Shown here: one piece after another, positions 1 through 5,334 of the stretch | Numbering within the stretch: position 1 is the first letter of the stretch | Layout: the number at the start of each line of letters is the position of its first letter | Source: an uncultured Porphyromonadaceae bacterium | Lineage (GTDB): Bacteria > Bacteroidota > Bacteroidia > Bacteroidales > Muribaculaceae | NCBI GenBank assembly: GCA_947176545.1 | Contig: CAMWRB010000104.1 | Span: 1 to 5,334 of the forward strand | Length of the DNA stretch: 5,334 nucleotides | Direction of reading: 5' to 3' | Notes under the pieces: generated by a model | Databases searched by the model: none | Seen by the model: only the letters and a program-made list of their open reading frames with translations | What the model was told of the DNA's origin: nothing | Translations under genes and position numbers: made by a program

Positions 1-1739
1 ACTGGATTTGGACTCCCCGCATGGGAACAACACTCAATACAGCCGTGGCATTCAGACACAACGCCTATCAGCGTTCAAGCTTCGACTGGTACCAGGCCAA
101 TGACCCCAGACCCAACTACTACAAGAACCTCCCGTCGTTCTATCTCCCGACAGCCAAATACGACCCCGAAAATCCGACAAGCGACGCTTCGCTCGAATAT
201 CTCGCACAGCTCGAACAGTATGAGTATATGGTCGACCTCTGGAAGAATGACGAGAACGTTCGACAGATTGACTGGGACGGCATCTATCAGACCAACCTCC
301 GCAACAACATATACTATGACCGCGACCCGGAACTGCGCGGACAGTCAAGCTACATCCTCAAGAATGAGCACCAGAACCAGTCCGTATTCATGGTCAATAC
401 CTATCTAAACCATCGTTTCAACGATATTATGACCCTCCAGGCCGGTGCAAGCTTCAACTACACCAACGCCCACTATTTCCAGACCGTCAAGGACCTGCTC
501 GGCGGTGAGTTCTGGCGCGATGTCGACAACTTCTCCGAACGCGACTTCGCCGGCGACCAGGACAAGCTCCAGAATGACATGCGTAATCCCAACCGTCGTG
601 TCACTGTCGGAGATATCTACGGATACAACTACAACATCCACATCTCCACAAGCCGTCTGTGGGCACAGAATGAAATCAACACCAACCACTGGAATATAAA
701 CTATGCCGTCGAGATGTCACACACCGACTTCTATCGCGACGGACAGATGCAGAACGGACGTGCTCCCGAAAACTCCTACGGCAAAGGTCTCACCCACGTA
801 TTCACCAACGGCGGTGTCAAGGCCGGCGCTACTTACAAAATCAACGGCCGTAACTATATCACCGGTCACATAGCCTACGGCACACGCGCTCCGCTCGTCA
901 ATAACGCATACGTCAATGCACGTATCAAGGACACAGCCGTCGGAAACCTCCGTTCCGAGGAGTATGTAGGTGCCGACCTCAGCTATACATGGAACTACAA
1001 CCGCTTCCGCGGCTCTCTGACCGGCTACTGGAACGAGACATGGAAGGGTATGCAGCAGCTCTACTTCTACGACTACGACCTGGCGACTATGATGGCCTAC
1101 ACGCTCAAGAATATCAACTCCAGATATATGGGCCTCGAACTCGGTATGCAGTATAAGATTATCGACGGACTGACCACAACTGTCACCGCCACTATCAACA
1201 ACTACACATACCACAACAATCCCGTCGGTGTACGCTCGGCACAGAACGGTGCTATGGACGATGTCATCCGCACTTCATACCTCAAGGGCTACCATATCGG
1301 CGGCACACCTCAGCAGGTATATGCCATCGCATTCAACTATGCGGCCCCCAAGCAGTGGTTCTTCGAAATCAATGCCAACTACTTCCGCGACGGCTACATC
1401 CAGCTCGCTCCCACACGTCACGAGGAGCAACCCGGGCTGTGGAAGTTCTGCACCACCGTCGAGGAGTATCAGGAACGCATGAAGGAGTTTACCAACCAGG
1501 AGAAGCTCAAAGAGGCATTCGTCATGAACGTCTCTGTCGGCAAGATGATTTACACCAAGTTCGGTTCGCTCAACTTCAACCTGAGCATCAACAACCTGCT
1601 CAACAACCGTAACATCCAGACCGGCGGCTTCCAGGAGTCTAAACTCGACTATACCAACTTCAACCTCAACAAGTTCCCCAACCGCTACTTCTACGCACAG
1701 GGCATCCGGGTGTTCTTCAATTTCGGTATCAGATTCTAA
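1..1739 (+). CDS. TonB-dependent outer-membrane receptor, C-terminal beta-barrel part (5' truncated)
   Basis: The reading frame is open from the window edge (first full codon at 3), so the ATG at 21 is an internal methionine and not the start. The 578 visible residues contain no signal peptide or plug domain; they are the barrel of a TonB-dependent receptor that is usually 800-1000 residues long. Supporting features are dense alternating aromatic/polar beta-strands, a G-T-R-A-P segment (visible residues 293-297) like the conserved R-x-P strand of these barrels, an N-N-L-L-N-N-R-N-I-Q-T-G-G segment (530-542) of the kind seen near the end of Bacteroidetes receptors, and a terminal Phe preceded by alternating hydrophobics, the usual outer-membrane assembly signal. 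It would import a ligand across the outer membrane using TonB-ExbBD energy. The ligand is not readable from the sequence; the downstream nuclease suggests nucleic-acid fragments or another nuclease product (inference). The stop TAA (1737) is backed up by a second in-frame TAA at 1746. The next gene is not susD-like, so this is not a classical SusC/SusD pair. Confidence 0.93.
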   Translation, partial: WIWTPRMGTTLNTAVAFRHNAYQRSSFDWYQANDPRPNYYKNLPSFYLPTAKYDPENPTSDASLEYLAQLEQYEYMVDLWKNDENVRQIDWDGIYQTNLRNNIYYDRDPELRGQSSYILKNEHQNQSVFMVNTYLNHRFNDIMTLQAGASFNYTNAHYFQTVKDLLGGEFWRDVDNFSERDFAGDQDKLQNDMRNPNRRVTVGDIYGYNYNIHISTSRLWAQNEINTNHWNINYAVEMSHTDFYRDGQMQNGRAPENSYGKGLTHVFTNGGVKAGATYKINGRNYITGHIAYGTRAPLVNNAYVNARIKDTAVGNLRSEEYVGADLSYTWNYNRFRGSLTGYWNETWKGMQQLYFYDYDLATMMAYTLKNINSRYMGLELGMQYKIIDGLTTTVTATINNYTYHNNPVGVRSAQNGAMDDVIRTSYLKGYHIGGTPQQVYAIAFNYAAPKQWFFEINANYFRDGYIQLAPTRHEEQPGLWKFCTTVEEYQERMKEFTNQEKLKEAFVMNVSVGKMIYTKFGSLNFNLSINNLLNNRNIQTGGFQESKLDYTNFNLNKFPNRYFYAQGIRVFFNFGIRF

Positions 1740-1763
1740 TATACTTAACACGAGATACACATA
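1740..1763 (+). promoter_or_regulatory. Translation leader between receptor and first lipoprotein, no Shine-Dalgarno
   Basis: These 24 bases separate the receptor stop from the lipoprotein ATG. No AGGAGG-like sequence occurs; the bases just before the ATG are A-rich (ACACATA). This fits the weak use of Shine-Dalgarno pairing known in Bacteroidetes. There is no room for a separate promoter plus leader, so co-transcription with the receptor is likely. Confidence 0.5.
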
Positions 1764-2774
1764 ATGAAACATACTGATATATTACTGAGTCTCGCACTCC
1801 TCGCCATGACAGCCGTCGGCTTCACCGGTTGCAGCGACCAGGCACAACCGCCCGTCATCATTCCCGACGTGGACGGACAGATTGGAACCGGCGTCTGGGA
1901 TGACCCCATGCAGGCATGGCAGGCCGCACTCGGCACCACCAACAACGATGAGACACTCAACTGGGTCACCGGATATATCGTCGGATGGATAAATACCGAC
2001 GTAAGCTTCTCGATGAATGAGAAGTCCGTCGTATTCAGCTCCGTATGTAACACCAACACCAACCTGGTGATGGCTCAGTATCCGTACGACCCTGAAAAAT
2101 GGGCCGAACTCGGATATACATGGGATGACTGCGCATCAGTACAGCTCCCCTCCGGTACTGTCCGCAATGCCCTCAACCTGATGGAAAATCCCGAGAACTT
2201 CAACCAGCAGGTGACCGTCAAGGGCACCACCGGCTCGAAGTATTGCAGCCATTACGGCATACGTTCCGTCATCGACTTCAACTGGGGCAATGTCGGCAAA
2301 TATGAACAGCCGGAAGTTCCCGCAGAGGCCGCCACGTTTGTCAAGGCTACCGAGGTCAAGGACGGTCACAAATACGCATTCGTTCACGGACAGCAGGTCG
2401 GCATACCTGTCGAACCCGCTCTCAGCTACGGATACATCAAGGTCGTCGACTTCTTCTTCGCTACTCCCGACTCATTTGTCGCCACTACCGATAACGCTTT
2501 CCTTTTCACTGCCGAGGGTGACGGATTTACCATTCAGGACTGCTACGGCAAGTACTATTATCTCGAAGGCACTTACACATCATTCCAGGTCGACTCACAG
2601 AAACCCGCTGACAACTATATCTGGAAAGTGGCTTTCGACAACGGACACTTCAACATTACCAATACCGGCAAGAAGAATGTCATTGAATGGTCTGCCAACT
2701 ACACCAACTTCTCGACCGTCGTGAGCGGCGACTACAAGAACGGCGGACCGGAACTGTATGAAATGACCGAATAA
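1764..2774 (+). CDS. Outer-membrane lipoprotein with one DUF6359-like domain and an unassigned C-terminal domain
   Basis: This 336-residue protein begins with a lipoprotein signal peptide: Lys2, a hydrophobic core at about 6-20, and a lipobox F-T-G-C with the lipidated Cys at 23. Residues about 46-175 match the pattern I associate with DUF6359: a D-D-P start, W-V-T-G-Y-I-V-G (67-74), L-P-S-G-T-V-R (128-134), E-N-P (141-143) and V-T-V-K-G (150-154). Compared with the two copies in the next gene, this one has a longer insert between the G-Y-I-V-G strand and the L-P-S-G segment. Residues about 190-336 form a second beta-rich, aromatic-rich domain (many Tyr, Phe, Trp and Asn) ending in L-Y-E-M-T-E; I cannot name it. 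The family has no proven function; binding at the cell surface is an inference from lipidation and neighbours. The start is secure because in-frame stops lie at 1737 and 1746 and the lipobox is correctly placed. Spacing of 24 and 22 bases to its neighbours indicates one operon. Confidence 0.88.
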   Translation: MKHTDILLSLALLAMTAVGFTGCSDQAQPPVIIPDVDGQIGTGVWDDPMQAWQAALGTTNNDETLNWVTGYIVGWINTDVSFSMNEKSVVFSSVCNTNTNLVMAQYPYDPEKWAELGYTWDDCASVQLPSGTVRNALNLMENPENFNQQVTVKGTTGSKYCSHYGIRSVIDFNWGNVGKYEQPEVPAEAATFVKATEVKDGHKYAFVHGQQVGIPVEPALSYGYIKVVDFFFATPDSFVATTDNAFLFTAEGDGFTIQDCYGKYYYLEGTYTSFQVDSQKPADNYIWKVAFDNGHFNITNTGKKNVIEWSANYTNFSTVVSGDYKNGGPELYEMTE

Positions 2775-2796
2775 CCACACACAATCTTACACACAA
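2775..2796 (+). promoter_or_regulatory. Translation leader between the two lipoprotein genes, no Shine-Dalgarno
   Basis: The 22-base spacer is rich in A and C and ends in ACACACAA directly before the ATG. It has no purine-rich Shine-Dalgarno element. Its last bases resemble those before the preceding gene (ACACATA), so both cistrons probably start translation through an unstructured A-rich leader or by coupling to the upstream gene. Confidence 0.45.
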
Positions 2797-4455
2797 ATGA
2801 AAGCAACGAAATATCTTATATTAAGTGTGGCCATGCTCGGGCTCGCCTCCTGTCAGGACAAATATGACGCTCCCGAGCTGGAGACACCCGTCGCCACATT
2901 GGAGGCCAACACGACTATCGCCGAGGTCAAGACTATCTTCGGTGAAGAGGTCTGCACCCTCACACCCTTCAAGGATGAGGCGACTCAGACACCTTATGTC
3001 ATCAAGGGACGTGTCGTCTCTTCAGACGCATCGGGCAATATCTACCGTATGCTCGTCGTGCAGGATGAGACAGCCGCTCTCGCAATCTCAATCAACCGCG
3101 GCAGCCTCTACACCGCATATCCCCTCGGCCAGGAGGTGGTCATCAATCTTACCGACCTCTGGATTGGACAGTATAACAACCTCATACAGCTCGGATGGCG
3201 CGGTGACTATCAGGGAGACCCCCAAATCAGCTTCATGGCTTACGAAATGTTTGCCCACCACACACAGCTCAACGGACTCCCCGCCAAGGATTTCAAATAT
3301 ATACCGTTCGGTGCTGAAGCTCCCGCCGACCAGCCGTATTGCATCGTTTCTACCCTGGAGCAAATCTCATCTATCGCCGGCGCCGGTGAACAGTACCGCA
3401 ACATGATGTCACAGCTCGTCGAGATACCCAACGTATCGTTCGTGGACGGCGGCAAGGAGACTTTCGCCCCCTATCAGGATAATGCCGACAGATATATCAG
3501 GGACGCTTCCGGCACACAGCTCAATGTGCGTTGCTCCGGTTACAGCACATTCTACAACGACACCGTCCCCTCAGGAACAGGTACTGTCAGAGGTATACTC
3601 TCGCGCTACGGTGACAACTGGCAGCTCATGCTCCGCGACCGCAATGATGTAATCTTCGACAACAAGGGTACAAAGGATGACCCCTATACCGTTACAGAGG
3701 TTATAGACATGAAGAATAACGGTCGCTCAGGCTGGGCCAAAGGTTACATCATCGGCAGCGTACGCTCCGGTATAACTGACGTCACTACTGCCGACGACAT
3801 TATCTTCAACGCAGCACAGGCTGAACTCGACAACAATATCGTCATCGGACTCGAACCCGACACACGCGACCTCAACAAGATGGCCGTCGTCGAACTCCCC
3901 TCAGGCAGCAAGTTGCGTCAATACGCCAACCTGCTCGATAACCCCGACGTTATGGGTCACCTCCTCACTGTCAGAGGTACATTCGCAGAATTCCTCGGCA
4001 TGAACGGTATCGTCGGCAATAACGGTGGTTTCGCTGACTTCGACATCGAGGGTGTGGTCATCGACGGTGTCACCGGCGAAGGCAACGGTACGGAGGATGC
4101 ACCGTACAGTGTCAATTATATCCTCGTCAATCCCGATGCACAGACCGACGTGTGGATTACAGGCTATATCGTCGGTTTTGTCAGCGGCAAGGACTTCGCC
4201 ACAGGTGCGAAATTTACTTCCGACACCTCCGGCGCCGATTACAGCGGCAACAACGTCATCATCTGCGCCACACCCGACGGAGCAAATACGGCCAACACTA
4301 TACCTGTGACACTCTCGGGCGATGCACGCAATAACTTCGGACTAAAGAAGAATCCCGACAAATACCGCAAGCAGGTGAAAATCCGCGGCAATATCGGCAC
4401 CGCTTTCGGCACCGCCGGCATCAGCTCAGTCAGCACAATGCTCGAAGTGAAATAA
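2797..4455 (+). CDS. Lipoprotein with OB-fold-like DUF5689 region and two DUF6359-like domains
   Basis: This 552-residue protein carries a short lipoprotein signal with lipobox L-A-S-C, Cys19 being the lipidation site. Residues about 35-285 look like DUF5689. Its core at 66-130 has the order expected of an OB-fold strand set: V-I-K-G-R-V-V-S-S-D (68-77), G-N-I-Y (80-83), a V-Q-D-E-T strand (88-92), then P-L-G-Q-E-V-V (109-115). Two DUF6359-like domains follow in tandem. The first (about 290-426) has D-D-P-Y-T-V, G-W-A-K-G-Y-I-I-G (312-320), L-P-S-G (367-370), D-N-P (381-383) and L-T-V-R-G (390-394). The second (about 429-552) has D-A-P-Y-S-V, V-W-I-T-G-Y-I-V-G (452-460), K-N-P (518-520) and V-K-I-R-G (527-531). 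OB folds often bind nucleic acids or sugars, so a role in capturing nuclease substrate at the surface is possible, but no function is proven for either family. The start follows an in-frame TGA at 2764 and puts the lipobox in place. It is probably the last gene of a three-gene operon. Confidence 0.9.
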   Translation: MKATKYLILSVAMLGLASCQDKYDAPELETPVATLEANTTIAEVKTIFGEEVCTLTPFKDEATQTPYVIKGRVVSSDASGNIYRMLVVQDETAALAISINRGSLYTAYPLGQEVVINLTDLWIGQYNNLIQLGWRGDYQGDPQISFMAYEMFAHHTQLNGLPAKDFKYIPFGAEAPADQPYCIVSTLEQISSIAGAGEQYRNMMSQLVEIPNVSFVDGGKETFAPYQDNADRYIRDASGTQLNVRCSGYSTFYNDTVPSGTGTVRGILSRYGDNWQLMLRDRNDVIFDNKGTKDDPYTVTEVIDMKNNGRSGWAKGYIIGSVRSGITDVTTADDIIFNAAQAELDNNIVIGLEPDTRDLNKMAVVELPSGSKLRQYANLLDNPDVMGHLLTVRGTFAEFLGMNGIVGNNGGFADFDIEGVVIDGVTGEGNGTEDAPYSVNYILVNPDAQTDVWITGYIVGFVSGKDFATGAKFTSDTSGADYSGNNVIICATPDGANTANTIPVTLSGDARNNFGLKKNPDKYRKQVKIRGNIGTAFGTAGISSVSTMLEVK

Positions 4456-4467
4456 CAAAGCTTCAGC

Positions 4468-4508
4468 CCTGACAAGAACGACAACATGAATGTCGCGCGA
4501 CTGTCAGG
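4468..4508 (+). other. Two-part stem-loop just after the lipoprotein stop codon
   Basis: An outer 7-bp stem (CCTGACA at 4468-4474 with TGTCAGG at 4502-4508) encloses an inner 5-bp stem (CGACA at 4479-4483 with TGTCG at 4491-4495) with a 7-base loop. The two stems are separated by an internal loop of 4 and 6 bases. It begins 13 bases after the stop at 4455. It has no T-run after it. It could protect the operon mRNA 3' end or mark a processing point; chance pairing cannot be excluded given the short stems. Confidence 0.4.
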
Positions 4509-4519
4509 ACACACGAATA

Positions 4520-4550
4520 ATGTCAAGGGGGCTGATTACCCCCTTGACAT
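4520..4550 (+). terminator. Perfect 12-bp inverted repeat, candidate operon terminator or mRNA 3'-end hairpin
   Basis: ATGTCAAGGGGG (4520-4531) and CCCCCTTGACAT (4539-4550) are exact reverse complements around the 7-base loop CTGATTA. This is a strong stem with five consecutive G-C pairs at the loop end. It lies 64 bases after the last lipoprotein stop and 97 bases before the nuclease start. The bases after it on the + strand are A-rich (ACCGATAAAATAAA) rather than T-rich, so it is not a textbook intrinsic terminator in this direction. It may be a Bacteroidetes-style terminator, a partial attenuator lowering nuclease expression relative to the receptor, or an RNA-stabilising hairpin. Confidence 0.55.
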
Positions 4551-4582
4551 ACCGATAAAATAAAGGACCGATAAAATAAAGG
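4551..4582 (+). repeat. Perfect tandem duplication of a 16-bp unit
   Basis: The unit ACCGATAAAATAAAGG occurs twice head to tail with no mismatch (4551-4566 and 4567-4582), starting at the first base after the 12-bp hairpin. No third copy is present beyond one base. Identity of both copies points to a recent slippage duplication or to selection on a repeated A-rich site such as a protein-binding site or UP-like element for the nuclease gene. No repeat is needed for any coding frame here. Confidence 0.85.
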
Positions 4583-4647
4583 AATTTGTGACAACCTCTC
4601 TTCTCCATACGGAATGACCCACACACTCCACCAAACATAATTGTAAT
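4583..4647 (+). promoter_or_regulatory. Upstream region of the nuclease gene, no clear promoter
   Basis: These 65 bases precede the nuclease ATG. A TTTG at 4585-4588 and a TA at 4608 with 19 bases between them have the spacing of the Bacteroidetes -33/-7 promoter (TTTG and TAnnTTTG), but the -7 box reads TACGGAAT and matches poorly. The bases before the ATG are A/T-rich (CATAATTGTAAT) and contain no Shine-Dalgarno sequence. The nuclease may have its own weak promoter here or depend on read-through from the lipoprotein operon. Confidence 0.25.
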
Positions 4648-5334
4648 ATGACGACCAAACATCACATCATACTCTCGGCGACACTCATCCTCTTGACTTC
4701 CATGACGATGACAGCCGAATACACCCCCGGCTATTACGACCGTATGGAGGGAAAATCCAAGGATGCCCTCAAAGCCGCTGCCAAGGAGTGCGTATCACCC
4801 CACACCATGCTCGGATACTACGACCTCCCCACTTACTGGCAATACTCCGATGTATATCCCGAACTGGTGGACGGATGCAAACGCTGGTGGGAGATGTACA
4901 GTGACGAAGTATATCTCATCGCACAGGGACAGACCGCCAAATCGAGTTTCTCCAAAAACCGTATGCAACGCGAGCACAGCGTCCCCAAGTCGTGGTGGAA
5001 GAGCGGCGGCTCTGTCGAATATACACCGTGTTACAGCGATATGTGGAACCTGTACCCTTCCGACGGAGCAGCCAATCAGGCCAAAAGCAACTATCCGCTC
5101 GGCGAAGTGGATGCAGCCCGGTTTGACAACGGGGTAACCCGTGTCGGCACTCCCGTGAACGGCACCGGCGGCGGCAGCGGATACGTCTTCGAACCGGCCG
5201 ACCAATACAAGGGGGATTTCGCACGCAGCTTCTTCTATGTCGCCACGGTCTATGACAACCTCCCCTGGGTGAGCTACTATAACTGGATGTTCACTCAATC
5301 CCCTTACCCGACCCTCAAGACCTGGGCATACGAG
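4648..5334 (+). CDS. Secreted endonuclease I family nuclease (EndA/NucM/Vvn-like), 3' truncated
   Basis: The 229 visible residues run off the window end without a stop. A Sec signal peptide is visible: Lys4 and two His, a hydrophobic stretch at about 7-18, and a likely cleavage after T-M-T-A (Ala23). There is no lipobox Cys, so the product should be periplasmic or secreted. The mature N-terminus has Y-Y-D-R-M-E-G-K (26-33), as in Bacteroidetes endonuclease I proteins, and E-M-Y-S-D (82-86). The catalytic core is intact: R-E-H-S-V-P-K-S-W (108-116), with Glu109 and His110 matching the metal ligand and general base of the Vvn/NucM beta-beta-alpha-metal fold, then D-M-W-N-L-Y-P-S-D (131-139) and N-Q-A-K-S-N-Y-P-L-G-E-V (143-154), whose Asn143 likely supplies the second metal contact. 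Family members cut DNA and often RNA without sequence preference. Three Cys (48, 76, 128) could form a disulfide. The start is the first ATG after an in-frame TGA at 4615. A C-terminal extension, such as a secretion or binding domain, may lie outside the window. Confidence 0.93.
   Translation, partial: MTTKHHIILSATLILLTSMTMTAEYTPGYYDRMEGKSKDALKAAAKECVSPHTMLGYYDLPTYWQYSDVYPELVDGCKRWWEMYSDEVYLIAQGQTAKSSFSKNRMQREHSVPKSWWKSGGSVEYTPCYSDMWNLYPSDGAANQAKSNYPLGEVDAARFDNGVTRVGTPVNGTGGGSGYVFEPADQYKGDFARSFFYVATVYDNLPWVSYYNWMFTQSPYPTLKTWAYE

Noticed and set aside
21..23. ATG as the start of the first gene
   Set aside because: The frame is open upstream to the window edge and the protein from this ATG lacks a signal peptide and plug domain, which a receptor must have; it is an internal Met.
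717..1214. Long open frame on the minus strand inside the receptor gene
   Set aside because: It lies fully antisense to a clear receptor barrel, its Val/Asp-rich translation is typical of the complement of C-ending codons, and it has no recognisable domain.
1275..1772. Minus-strand open frame of 165 codons overlapping the receptor C-terminus
   Set aside because: It is a shadow of the high C-ending codon bias; the translation is Val/Glu/Leu-rich without signal, motif or start context, and the receptor frame explains the region.
4544..4549. TTGACA as a sigma70-type -35 box
   Set aside because: It is one arm of the 12-bp inverted repeat, Bacteroidetes primary promoters use a different -33/-7 consensus, and no TATAAT-like element has the right spacing.
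4520..4582. Inverted repeat plus direct repeat as a remnant of a mobile element
   Set aside because: The inverted arms are only 7 bases apart and enclose nothing, the direct repeat does not flank them, and no transposase fragment is present.
5041..5109. Trp133 and Lys146 in the nuclease motif where other family members often have His and Arg
   Set aside because: These positions vary between Bacteroidetes members as far as I recall, and the Glu-His pair and the Asn residues are kept, so loss of activity is not supported.
4763..5137. Plus-strand open frame of 124 codons in another frame
   Set aside because: It overlaps the nuclease coding frame entirely and gives a low-complexity Ser/Thr/Pro/Arg translation without family features.
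4795..5298. Minus-strand open frame of 167 codons, longer than any other frame called in that region
   Set aside because: The + strand frame from 4648 encodes an intact endonuclease I motif and a signal peptide and stays open to the window end, so the antisense frame is spurious.

Overview
The window looks like a Bacteroidota chromosome, most likely order Bacteroidales. The reasons are a C-terminal half of a large TonB-dependent outer-membrane receptor of Bacteroidetes type, two consecutive lipoproteins carrying DUF5689/DUF6359-type domains (families I know almost only from this phylum), A-rich start contexts without Shine-Dalgarno sequences, and moderate-GC coding sequence strongly biased to C-ending codons. 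A gut Muribaculaceae-like source would fit this codon style, but the family is a guess.

Layout: all genes lie on the + strand. Positions 1-1739 hold the last 578 codons of a TonB-dependent receptor (its N-terminal plug domain is outside the window). After 24 bases comes a 336-residue lipoprotein (1764-2774) with one DUF6359-like domain and an unassigned C-terminal domain. After 22 more bases comes a 552-residue lipoprotein (2797-4455) with an OB-fold-like DUF5689 region followed by two DUF6359-like domains. The tight spacing makes these three a probable operon. A 192-base gap (4456-4647) follows, with two consecutive stem-loops and a perfect 16-bp tandem duplication. The fourth gene (4648 to the window end, 229 residues visible, 3' truncated) is a secreted endonuclease I (EndA/NucM/Vvn-like, beta-beta-alpha-metal nuclease) with an intact core motif.

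Working model (inference): this is a surface nucleic-acid capture and degradation locus. The nuclease would cut extracellular DNA or RNA in the periplasm or outside the cell. The OB-like DUF5689 and the repeated DUF6359 domains on outer-membrane lipoproteins would bind substrate or products. The TonB-dependent receptor would import fragments. It resembles a polysaccharide utilisation locus, but no SusD is seen and a nuclease takes the place of glycoside hydrolases. The only direct biochemical anchor is the nuclease; the roles of the lipoproteins and the cargo of the receptor are not shown by the sequence. No RNA genes, insertion sequences, CRISPR arrays or integration sites were seen.
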